From Deltaproteobacteria bacterium (lineage in GTDB: Bacteria; Myxococcota_A; UBA9160; UBA4427): a stretch of 64,000 bases of DNA. Below are positions 36,101-42,623 of this stretch, piece after piece (within the stretch, counting starts at the first letter, position 1; every line of letters begins with the position of its first letter). The notes below the pieces were generated by a model, which made no database searches, was not told the DNA's origin, and saw only the letters and a program-made list of their open reading frames with translations. The DNA lies in assembly GCA_016713665.1 (NCBI GenBank), contig JADJOR010000005.1:186001-250000 (forward strand), written 5' to 3'. The position numbers and the translations under genes were made by a program.

Positions 36101-38367
36101 TCGCCACCGCCAGCGACACCGAGGACGGAGACCTCGCCGCCTCGATCGCCTGGACCTCGAGCCTCGACGGCCCGCTCGGCATGGGTGGGGCGCTTTCGAT
36201 CAGCACGCTCTCGCTCGGAAGCCACACCCTGACGGCGTCCGTGAGCGATAGCCGGAACGAGTCGGCCTCGGCTCAAGCGGTCCTGACGGTCGTGCAGAAC
36301 GAAGTCCCCATCCTGACGATCACGGCTCCAGCCCAGGTGACGACGTCGAGCCAGGGCGTGCCGATCGACTTCAGCGCCACCGCGCTCGATCCCGAAGAGG
36401 GCGAACTATCGGCGTCGATCGCCTGGTCGTCGGATCGGGATGGTCCGCTGGGGATCGGAGGCAGTCTGCAGATCGCCTCGCTCAGCCTCGGCAGACATTT
36501 GATCTTCGCATCGGTCTCGGACAGCCAGGGTGGCTTCGAATCGAGCCTGCGCATCGTGAACATCCTGCCCAACGCATCGCCTTCGGTCGAGATCCTCTCG
36601 CCCGCGACGGGCGTCATGCTGACCGAGGGAGTCCCGGTCGACCTCGTCGCGACAGCCCTCGATTCCGAGGATGGGAACCTCGCTGCGAGCCTCGGCTGGT
36701 CCTCGAGTCTCGACGGTCCGCTCGGCACGGGCGCGACGATCCACACGAACAGCCTGTCGATCGGCTCCCATACCCTGACCGCGAGCGTCACCGACAGCTT
36801 CAATCAAATCGGATCCTCCTTGATCCTGGTCACGATCAGAGCCAACGCCGCTCCGAGCGTGGTGATCACCTCGCCGGTCGACGGATCGAGAGCAGAGCCC
36901 GGAGCGCTCGTCTCCTTCAACGCGACCGCCTCCGATCCGGAGGACGGCGATCTCGCCGCCTCTCTCGCCTGGACGTCGAGCCAGGATGGAGCGATCGGAA
37001 CCGGCCCGACCTTCGCGCTCGATTCGCTCTCGGTCGGTACGCACACTGTGACGGCCGCGATCACCGACAGCCGAGGCCTCGCCGGCAGCGCCCAGATCGT
37101 GCTGACGATCGCGGTCAACGCGGCACCGACCGTCACGATCTCATCGCCCGCAGACGGCACGACCTCGACTGCGGGCGTGGTCGTGAACTTGCTCGCGACG
37201 GCCTCGGATTCAGAGGACGGTGAGCTCACGAGCTCTCTCGTCTGGACCTCGAGCATCGATGGCATCCTGGGGACCGGCGGCGCCCTCGGGCTCGGCGCCC
37301 TCTCGACCGGGACGCACATCGTGACCGCGGACGTCACCGACAGTCAGGGCCGAGCCGGAAACGCGCAGATCACACTCACCATCGAGCCGAACACGGCTCC
37401 GACCGTGACGATCTCGAACCCGACGAGCGGCTCGTCGCAGACCCGGGGCGATAGCGTCCTCCTCTCCGCGACGGCCACTGACTCCGAGGACGGCGACCTC
37501 GCCTCGAGCATCCGATGGAGCTCGAGCCTGGGCGATGAGCTGGGGGTCGGAGCGAGCCTGATCCGATCCGACCTGTCGATCGGCATCCACACCCTGACCG
37601 CCTCCGTCACCGACAGTCTGGGTCTGGAGAACAGCGCGCAGGCCACGCTGACGATCCACGCGAATGCTCCGCCCGTCGTGACGATCACGTCGCCCGCAGC
37701 CAGCACGACGGTCCCAGAAGGGAGTTCGGTCCCGCTCTCCGCAACCGCGACGGACCCCGAGGACGGCGATCTCTCATCGGGCATCCACTGGATTTCGAGC
37801 GTCCAGGGCGCGCTCGGAACGGGAGCCTCCCTCGTCCTCGACGATCCCCAGATCGGCTTTCACCGCATTTCGGCATCCGTGACGGATCGCCACGGCGCGT
37901 CGCACTTGATGCAGGTCGATCTGGCGGTGGCCGCCAATCTTCCTCCGAACGTGACGCTGACGATTCCTTCTGGCTTCATGGCGATCACCCCGTCCGAAAC
38001 GCTCGAGCTCGTCGCGACCGCAATCGATCCCGAGGACGGCGATCTGGGCCCGAACGTCGTCTGGACCTCCAACCTCGATGGTGTTCTCGGAAGCGGAAGC
38101 CACATCAGCGCCGGCCCGCTCTCCCTCGGTCTGCACGACATCACGGTGTCCGTCTCCGACAGCCGCGGGCGCTCGGGCTCGGCCCGGACCCTCGTCTCGG
38201 TGCCCGAGCCGGGGTTCCTGGCGGCCTCGATCGCGGGCGCCGCGCTCCTCGCATCATTCGGGCGGCGCGGCCCTTCAGGAGCTCGGCGTCGCGAGCGCGA
38301 TCAGGTCCCCTTCGAATCGTCCGGTCGCCCGGCACGATGGGGCCGCGTCCCCGTCCGGCGAACCTGA
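30139..38367 (+). CDS. Copper-radical oxidase/di-haem peroxidase fusion with 11 Ig repeats
   Basis: This 2742-residue exported protein starts at ATG 30139 (GGGAG upstream). Its layout is: signal peptide (about 1-37); kelch propeller of galactose-oxidase type (about 45-430); DUF1929 domain (to about 540); two He_PIG-like domains around H-lectin-like sandwiches; PKD domain near 1010-1080; YVTN-type propeller (about 1085-1430); cytochrome c peroxidase/MauG part with CAACH (1469-1473) and CGRCH (1597-1601); 11 Ig-like repeats (1693-2687); and VPEPG plus helix and arginines from 2688. Galactose-oxidase copper and cofactor residues all appear present: C119, Y169 (RWYPTAV), Y381-H382 (TYHS), H476 (THTMNTDQ). 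It is probably surface-anchored and both halves look active. The tail after the anchor overlaps the convergent lipoprotein gene. Confidence 0.93.
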   Translation: MPQRQAASMSSPSTSASWLRCLFAMAALFACWPSAAFVSPPVPPPTFAPHIGGHWGPVFAWPHIPMAMANLPDGRVLAFSSNERNAYPFNGDEFTHASVWDPGTGLIQSVPHPSHDLFCAAVVTLEGGETFVMGGHNGAASPWVSYYDFHANRWIQLSSEENLNRGRWYPTAVYMGSGKVFIAGGIGGGDHPELWTPGVGWRLLTGIDLSTNLMSLGALDGAGNWPLLQLSSDGTIFHHGATPTMNRLDPLGGIGGLGSITDLGPHDFGWFPGQGVSVFYDVGKILVAGGSVASSNSTGVTNATRFEIDGPGPVITPAAPMHFPRVFMNEVVLPTGDVFVVGGNTTGFYFSDWNAVLNPEIWDPDTNTWTLVNPHDQARTYHSTALLLLDGTVISGGGGMLAQPCDGLGSPGECGIDHWNAEIYSPPYLFDADGSLATRPVIGDAPRVARVGRTITVHASPGLSGFSMVRMSGTTHTMNTDQRFFRPPSVEISPGVYSLTLHPNENVLVPGYWMLFALDGEVPSIAKSVQIVNDGTPRGPPIDGRHDEVGDEVLFQVEVEDPDGNPITFSGSGLPDGLTISTTNGVVHGTTTTPGLYNVAIVASDGTASVQIDFQWVVSSERSESGTLTSTPNAWTTVPLLHVYERPVVVMGPPGTNDPAAATVRVRNVTSTSFEYRVESWPYLGSAHGSESISYLVVEAGEYSVPGGGTLVAGIATGIDFQHPKLESFSVGAFVQTPTVLTQVATASAGAGSPPVTTRVESVSTLGFSVRIEEQELGSQTFPAEDVHWIAVEPMAIPGLLETAISPTPVDENAIPVDFGAAFSGRPALFAHPQTIHESDPVTLRLQDTSSAGFRIFAQEEGSADEEFDHEPETFGWLAIDPAATTLALLPLFNEPPSVVTPSDRTDLRGDAVSVFVQASDPEGSSLTFTANGLPPGIQIGASTGELFGTPSTSGSYVVTVRATDPNGDSDFGVFIWTVDEPLELVAFPTPPKLVGAPVDYEGITNIPGVYEYFWDFGDATPPTGPSPSPTAQHVFASPGRYVVTLTVTDPASSQSDTRQFTQIVARAPTATAPTSSSSIAYETANDRVWVVDPDNDSVSVIDAHTSTRIATIETSAGPRTLAVAADGRIWVACREASVLEILDPLTLAVTQTIVLKAGASPYGIVFDPAGTTAFIALEDAGEILRLDGETGALLASQQVGRNVRHLAVTSDGGTLRASRFVTPPLPNEALGVPQSQSGGDLVGGEVLSLDASTLALGQTTILRVNSSPDTEQNARGVPNYLGAPVISPDGTHLVVPSKQDNVLRGGFRDGLPLTHDSTVRAISSRVDLQSGLEDFDARIDYDNASVASATLFSPLGAYAFTTLEGNRQLSIVDHFQNVELARIDTGRAPHGLARSPDGRTLYVDNFMDRSVSVFDLTRLMDSDETALPLKATVSKGTSEALAPNVLLGKQLFYDAADPRLSLQSYVFCAACHADGRQDGRTWDFTHLGQGLRNSIELEGHGQGQGRLHWAGNFDEVQDFEAQIRALGGTGLLSEADFLATQDLLGPPKAGRSVELDALAAYVESLTRSGASPARAGDGTLTPEALVGRALFELARCGRCHRGAQFTDSASGVAHDVGTLELSSGPQTALDTPTLRGLWRTAPYLHDGSAATLEEAIAAHTGIPTLLPAERALLAAYLEQIDDAETTAPNAQPVVVVTGPADGASAPAGIPIDLTAEATDAEEGDLTGAIVWSSDRDGVLGAGGSLQVNGLSVGTHVLTAAVTDYENATGQDSISFTILVNLGPTVTITSPANGSTTTETRPVSLTATASDPEDGDLSSTIVWSSSLSGPLGTGANLNLTTLAAGVHTLTALVLDTAGQPDSDSVELTIAVNAAPSVAITSPVDGSTRTVGTPISLAANAHDPEDGDLTGSLTWTSSLDGALGSGGTLSIDTLSPGVHSLTVAVTDSFGLAGSDQISLTIAVNAPPTVTITAPADGSSATHGASTQLVATASDTEDGDLAASIAWTSSLDGPLGMGGALSISTLSLGSHTLTASVSDSRNESASAQAVLTVVQNEVPILTITAPAQVTTSSQGVPIDFSATALDPEEGELSASIAWSSDRDGPLGIGGSLQIASLSLGRHLIFASVSDSQGGFESSLRIVNILPNASPSVEILSPATGVMLTEGVPVDLVATALDSEDGNLAASLGWSSSLDGPLGTGATIHTNSLSIGSHTLTASVTDSFNQIGSSLILVTIRANAAPSVVITSPVDGSRAEPGALVSFNATASDPEDGDLAASLAWTSSQDGAIGTGPTFALDSLSVGTHTVTAAITDSRGLAGSAQIVLTIAVNAAPTVTISSPADGTTSTAGVVVNLLATASDSEDGELTSSLVWTSSIDGILGTGGALGLGALSTGTHIVTADVTDSQGRAGNAQITLTIEPNTAPTVTISNPTSGSSQTRGDSVLLSATATDSEDGDLASSIRWSSSLGDELGVGASLIRSDLSIGIHTLTASVTDSLGLENSAQATLTIHANAPPVVTITSPAASTTVPEGSSVPLSATATDPEDGDLSSGIHWISSVQGALGTGASLVLDDPQIGFHRISASVTDRHGASHLMQVDLAVAANLPPNVTLTIPSGFMAITPSETLELVATAIDPEDGDLGPNVVWTSNLDGVLGSGSHISAGPLSLGLHDITVSVSDSRGRSGSARTLVSVPEPGFLAASIAGAALLASFGRRGPSGARRRERDQVPFESSGRPARWGRVPVRRT
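35215..38199 (+). repeat. Eleven tandem Ig-like repeats of about 91 residues
   Basis: Each unit is close to 273 bases. It begins with P(T/S)VTITSP-like residues, has (D)PEDGDL in the middle, then W(T/S)SSLDG.LG.G and L..G.HTLTASVTDS. The units are well diverged at the DNA level, arguing against very recent amplification. They likely form a stalk that holds the enzymatic part away from the cell. Confidence 0.9.
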
Positions 38368-39141
38368 ATCCTTCGACGCCGTCGCCCGCAGCGAGCCCTC
38401 TCCGGGCTCGGCGGGTGCGGCGAGAAACGCGCTCGTCCACGTCGTGAATCGAGCCTCCTCGCGCGAGAGCTCGAGCGGTCGTCGCTCCGCTTCCGGGTCG
38501 CCCGCGTCGAACGGAGCCCGTCGGGTCGTACCCGTCGTCTCGACCGAAAGCGTGTAGCGCGAGTGGATGGTGAGACGCGTCCGGCCGGCTCCGTCGGGCC
38601 GCATATGGAGCGTGGCCCTTGCGGCAAGCGTCACCGCGCGCGACAGATCACGGAGCTCACGAGCCCCGTTCCCGACGCCCGCCTCGACATGACGGCTCGC
38701 GTCGGCGACTTCGTACTCGAATCCCCTGGTGCGCCCGCCTTCCGTGAACGATCCCTCGATGCGACCGCAGTCGACATAGCGGCTCGGCCGATCCGACGAA
38801 CGGGGCTCACCGCCCGAACGGGCCTCCTCGACGACCAGGAAATGCGAAGCCTTGTCGGACGCGGAGATGCGGAAGGGGCTCTCGGAGAGGCGTTGGACCA
38901 GTCCATTCCAGGTCGGGTCGAAAGGGGCTTCGACGACGGTCTCGACGATGATCCGATGATCCGCCGGTCTTCGGTATCGAGCCGTCGATCCGACGACGCG
39001 ATCCTCGGAATCGCAGCCGGAACCGAGGCCCAAGCACAGACCGAGAAGCCCACCGAGCACGCCCCGCCGCGCGCGCTCGAGCACGTGGAGATCCTTCGGA
39101 CCCCAGCGGATCCTCCCGCGGAGAGTGGCCCGAAAACGCAC
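38275..39141 (-). CDS. Lipoprotein of unknown function
   Basis: This 288-residue protein has a long basic N-region, then the hydrophobic GGLLGLCLGLGSGC lipobox (Cys at about 43), so it is a predicted outer- or inner-membrane lipoprotein. The mature part is mixed alpha/beta without known motifs. Its 3' end overlaps the end of the convergent 2742-residue gene by 93 bases. It is 10 bases from the GST gene upstream on the same strand. Confidence 0.72.
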   Translation of the reverse strand: MRFRATLRGRIRWGPKDLHVLERARRGVLGGLLGLCLGLGSGCDSEDRVVGSTARYRRPADHRIIVETVVEAPFDPTWNGLVQRLSESPFRISASDKASHFLVVEEARSGGEPRSSDRPSRYVDCGRIEGSFTEGGRTRGFEYEVADASRHVEAGVGNGARELRDLSRAVTLAARATLHMRPDGAGRTRLTIHSRYTLSVETTGTTRRAPFDAGDPEAERRPLELSREEARFTTWTSAFLAAPAEPGEGSLRATASKDSGSPDGDAAPSCRATGRFEGDLIALATPSS

Positions 39142-39151
39142 GGAGCGTCTC

Positions 39152-39790
39152 CTATTCCTGGTAGATCCTCTTCTCCCGTCTGGCCGACTGCACCCACTTC
39201 GAGACCTTCCCTTCCTCGATCATGGCGTCGCAGTAGGCCTTGGCGTTCGCGTCGAGCGCGACCCCATAGCTCCGGAATCGGAAGACGACCGGAGCGTAGA
39301 AGCAATCTGCCGCGGTGAAAGTTCCGAACAGGAAGGGACCCGAGCGACCGTGGCGCTCCCGACACACGCGCCAGATCTCCTGGATCCGCGCCACATCCGC
39401 GAGCACGTCCTCCGTGTGGCCCTTGCCGGGCTCGTTCGCCTGGATGTCCATCGGCATGTTCATGCGCAGCGACAGGAAGCCCGAATGCATCTCCGCGACC
39501 ACGCTCCGGGCCAGGGCTCTCGCAGTCGGATCGCCCGGCCAGAGCCCGGCCGCCGGGAAGCGCTCGTTCAGATACTCGACGATCGCGAGCGAGTCGTGGA
39601 CCTGGAGCTCCCCGTCGATCAACAGGGGCACCTTCCCGCTCGGCGACACCCGCTTCGTCTGCTCGTGCCAATCGGCGTCCGCCGTCGAGATCAGGATCTC
39701 CTCGTAGGGCGCCCCGGTCTGCTCGAGGGCGAGCCAGCCGCGCAACGACCAGGACGAGTAATTCTTCGACGCGATCACGATCTTCATCAT
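39152..39790 (-). CDS. Glutathione S-transferase family protein
   Basis: This 212-residue protein has a thioredoxin-like N-terminal domain (MKIVIASKNYSSWSLRGWLALE, then SPSGKVPLLIDG and DSLAIVEYL with the glutathione-contacting Ser) and an all-helical C-terminal domain. The SSWS motif suggests a serine-type active site. It is likely cytosolic detoxification, with unknown substrate. The first two codons are both Met, so the start may be 39787. It precedes the lipoprotein gene and follows the swivel-domain protein gene on the same strand. Confidence 0.9.
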   Translation of the reverse strand: MMKIVIASKNYSSWSLRGWLALEQTGAPYEEILISTADADWHEQTKRVSPSGKVPLLIDGELQVHDSLAIVEYLNERFPAAGLWPGDPTARALARSVVAEMHSGFLSLRMNMPMDIQANEPGKGHTEDVLADVARIQEIWRVCRERHGRSGPFLFGTFTAADCFYAPVVFRFRSYGVALDANAKAYCDAMIEEGKVSKWVQSARREKRIYQE

Positions 39791-39803
39791 CGTTCCGTTC
39801 TCC

Positions 39804-41600
39804 TCAGACGACCTCGACGATTCCCGTCCGGCCGTCGACGCGCAAGCGCTGGCCGGACTTCAGCCGCAGACTCGCATCCCGGGCCGCGACGACGGCGGGG
39901 ATGCCCATCTCGCGGGCGACGACCGCCGCGTGGCTGATGTTCGAGCCGGTGTCGATCACGACGGCGCCGGCGACGAGGAAGAGCGGGGCCCAGCTCGGAT
40001 CGGTCGCGGGCGCGACGAGCACGTCGCCGGCCTCGAACTCGAGCGCGGGATCGGCGGGATCGAGGACGACGCGCGCGATCCCCTCGTGGATCCCCGCCGA
40101 CGCGCCGAGCCCCTTCATTTGCTCTCCGATCGCGAGCGCCGCGCTCGCGCGCACGGCCTCCTCCCGCGTCGTCCGCGGCTGCTTCGCCGGCATGCCCTGC
40201 CAGGTCTCCGGAAGATCGAAGGCCTCGTAGGCGCGAACGAGCACACGGCGTTCGTCGACCCGCGCCCGCAGCGAACCCGCGCCGCCCGCAGCGTCAGCGT
40301 CGGCACCGGCACCCGCGCCCGCGCCCGCGCCCGCGCCGACCCCGGCGGCCGCATCGCCCAGCAGATCGAAGCGCGTCAGCAGGAAGACGTCCTCCGCCGC
40401 GGTGAGCCGACCGCGGCGCGCGAGCGCCTCGCCGAGGGAGCGCGCCGCCGCCCGCATCGCATCGAGGGCGATCGTCAACGTGGCGCGCCCGGCCTCGCGC
40501 ATCGGCAGACACGAAGCGGCGAGGGCGAAGGCGCGATCGAGGGCCGGTCGATCGGCCGGCGGGACGGCGGCGCGCAGCTCGCCTTCGAGGCGCTCCCGCG
40601 CCGCGACGGCGCGTTCCTCGCGCGCCCGGGGATCGTCGCTCTCGGGAAGCTTCGCATAACGCTCGGCCAACATGCGCACCGGCCCCGGATCCTCGCGCCA
40701 CGACCGGCTCGCGATCTCGCCCTCCATCGAGCCGTGGAAGCCGTGCTCGGCGAGGAACTCCGCGAGCGTGATGCGACGTCGCGAAAGATCCCAGACCGCG
40801 ACCGCCGTCTCGAACTCCTCCATGCCCGGGTAGCCGACCATCAACGCGTTCGCGGCCTCGGGTCGCCCGGCGGCAGCGGCCACCGCCGAGAGCGTCGTCA
40901 CGGCCTCGGTCGAGAGCAGCGAGACGACGATGTGGTCGCGATCCGCCCGCTCGAAGAGCACGAGGGCCTCGCGGAAGCGCCGCTCCGCGGCCTCGACGGA
41001 GCCGCTCGCGATCTCCCGCGTCGCCTCGCCCCACCACCCGATCGCCTCCCGCCGCGTCGCCGCGAGGCGCGTCGGCGACGTCGCGAGGGCGATCGGCCGC
41101 TTCGCCGCCAGGATCGCGCGCCGATCGGAGGAACCCGACGCGCGACACGTGCCGGCAGCGGTCACGGCGGCCGTCGCGGCAGCGCCGAGCGACGCGAAGC
41201 CCAAGGCCGACGCCGAGGTCGACGCAGAGGACGATGCGGACGTCGAAGTCGACGGCGCCCCGCCGAAGACCTGCTGCTGCGTCGCCGCCCCCTGCCCTTC
41301 GCCCCCGAGCCCGCGCTCGTAGAGGGCACGCCACGTGTCGACGTTGGCCGACGGTCTTCCATAGAAGATCGACCAGCCCCAGTCGTCGGCCGACTCGGGC
41401 AGCGCGAGCTCGTGCTCGTCGAGCAGGCCGAGGTCGAAGGCGCCGCGGCGGACCGCGCGCTCGCCGAGCTCGCCCCAGATCGACCAGTTGAGCGGGCTCG
41501 AGACGCCGGGGAAGACGCCCTTCTCGTTGGCGCGCGACCAGTTCGCCCGGCTGCTCCTGTTATGCAGGACGTTCGGGGCTTCCGGATCGGGGGTCGGCAT
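39804..41600 (-). CDS. PEP-utilizing swivel-domain protein 1
   Basis: This 598-residue protein ends in a phosphohistidine swivel domain (SNISHAAVVAREMGIPAVV, H557), as in PEP synthase, PPDK and related phosphotransferases. The N-terminal part begins NVLHNRSSRANWSRAN and PGVSSPLNWSIWGE, a pattern shared with the 541-residue protein at 46623. No ATP-grasp domain is present, so the phosphate must come from a partner, perhaps the protein at 42624. Two low-complexity inserts (Ser/Thr/Ala near 115-135; alternating Gly-Ala near 420) are absent from the paralogue. The architecture is reminiscent of the two-subunit phenylphosphate synthase. Confidence 0.85.
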   Translation of the reverse strand: MPTPDPEAPNVLHNRSSRANWSRANEKGVFPGVSSPLNWSIWGELGERAVRRGAFDLGLLDEHELALPESADDWGWSIFYGRPSANVDTWRALYERGLGGEGQGAATQQQVFGGAPSTSTSASSSASTSASALGFASLGAAATAAVTAAGTCRASGSSDRRAILAAKRPIALATSPTRLAATRREAIGWWGEATREIASGSVEAAERRFREALVLFERADRDHIVVSLLSTEAVTTLSAVAAAAGRPEAANALMVGYPGMEEFETAVAVWDLSRRRITLAEFLAEHGFHGSMEGEIASRSWREDPGPVRMLAERYAKLPESDDPRAREERAVAARERLEGELRAAVPPADRPALDRAFALAASCLPMREAGRATLTIALDAMRAAARSLGEALARRGRLTAAEDVFLLTRFDLLGDAAAGVGAGAGAGAGAGADADAAGGAGSLRARVDERRVLVRAYEAFDLPETWQGMPAKQPRTTREEAVRASAALAIGEQMKGLGASAGIHEGIARVVLDPADPALEFEAGDVLVAPATDPSWAPLFLVAGAVVIDTGSNISHAAVVAREMGIPAVVAARDASLRLKSGQRLRVDGRTGIVEVV

Positions 41601-41702
41601 GGCTCGGAGCTCGATTCGCGGTAGGAAGTCGTTGTTTTGCGTCGGGCGCGGGACGTTCTCGAGCGGCGGGCTCGTTCGCCCGCGCGGGACGGCGGTGGGC
41701 GA

Positions 41703-42581
41703 TCAGTTGGTGAACAAGAAGCCCTCTTGATAGGAGCCGGCCAGGCGGCCGAGGCCCCGGGCCTGGGCGGCGAGGGCGTACATCCGGATCATCAGGACCG
41801 GATCCGCCGTCGGGAAGCCGTCGGGCGCCGAGGTCCGGTCGGCGAGGAAGCGGCCCTCCTGGAACGCGTCTGCGAGATCCAGATCGACGACGACGCCGCC
41901 CGGGAACTCGAAGACGGCGGGCGTCGCGTCGGCGTTGCGCAGGACGCGGGGGGCCGTATCGAAGACCGTGACCTCGCCGTCGACGACGACGCAGCCGAGG
42001 CTCGTGTCGGGGCTCGCCGAGAAGGGGCGGTCGCGATGCGTCATCGAGTTGACCGTGATGAAGAGATCCCGCTCGACGCCGGTCATCAGGAGCGCCACGA
42101 GGCGGCCCATCTGCCGCAGATCCCGCGGTCCCCAGGAGCGATCGCGAAAGCCGGGCACCGCGCGGAGCCGCTCGCCGCCGATCCGACCCGAAGCGCGCAC
42201 CCCCGCCTGGACGTGGCTCTGCTGCATCCCGTGGCCCAGGCTGAAGAGCGAGCCGAAGTCGACGGGCTTTGTGAAGGCCGGGAACTCGAGATCGAGCTCG
42301 AGGCGCGGGCAGCGGACGTGGGCGTTCTTCCAGGGATCGACCTCGAGCTCGAAGAGCTCGGACTTCCACGGCTCGCGCGACTCGACGCGCAGCGACTGGG
42401 GCGCCTGGCCTTCTCGCTGGAGCGTGACGAGATGGTTGCCGACGCCGCGACCCGGGAGCCAGGAGGCGTGGACGAGGAGCGTCGTCTTGCGCTCGAGGTC
42501 GGTCAGCAGATACGCCCAGGTCTCGCAGTAGGCGGGGTCGGTCGAGGCATGCGGAAGCTCGTGGATGGGATCGACGGCCAT
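41703..42581 (-). CDS. CrtC/AttH-like lipocalin-fold protein
   Basis: This is a 292-residue protein from ATG 42581. The centre contains GFRDRSWGPRDL and the second half a beta-rich series (VVVDGEVTVFD, VFEFPGGVVVDLDL), recalling the double-lipocalin families around CrtC and AttH (DUF7064/DUF7065-like). These act on hydrophobic molecules in the cases studied. No signal peptide is visible. It is divergent from the PPDK-like gene, with only 42 bases between the starts, so both promoters must overlap the coding ends. Confidence 0.7.
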   Translation of the reverse strand: MAVDPIHELPHASTDPAYCETWAYLLTDLERKTTLLVHASWLPGRGVGNHLVTLQREGQAPQSLRVESREPWKSELFELEVDPWKNAHVRCPRLELDLEFPAFTKPVDFGSLFSLGHGMQQSHVQAGVRASGRIGGERLRAVPGFRDRSWGPRDLRQMGRLVALLMTGVERDLFITVNSMTHRDRPFSASPDTSLGCVVVDGEVTVFDTAPRVLRNADATPAVFEFPGGVVVDLDLADAFQEGRFLADRTSAPDGFPTADPVLMIRMYALAAQARGLGRLAGSYQEGFLFTN

Positions 42582-42623
42582 GGCCAGCAGTGTAACGTCG
42601 TCGGGCCGACGTCGAGGTCCCGA

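Noticed and set aside
40306..40340. GCGCCC hexamer run as a CRISPR or mobile-element repeat
   Set aside because: It is in frame within a coding gene and simply encodes Gly-Ala repeats; there are no spacers.
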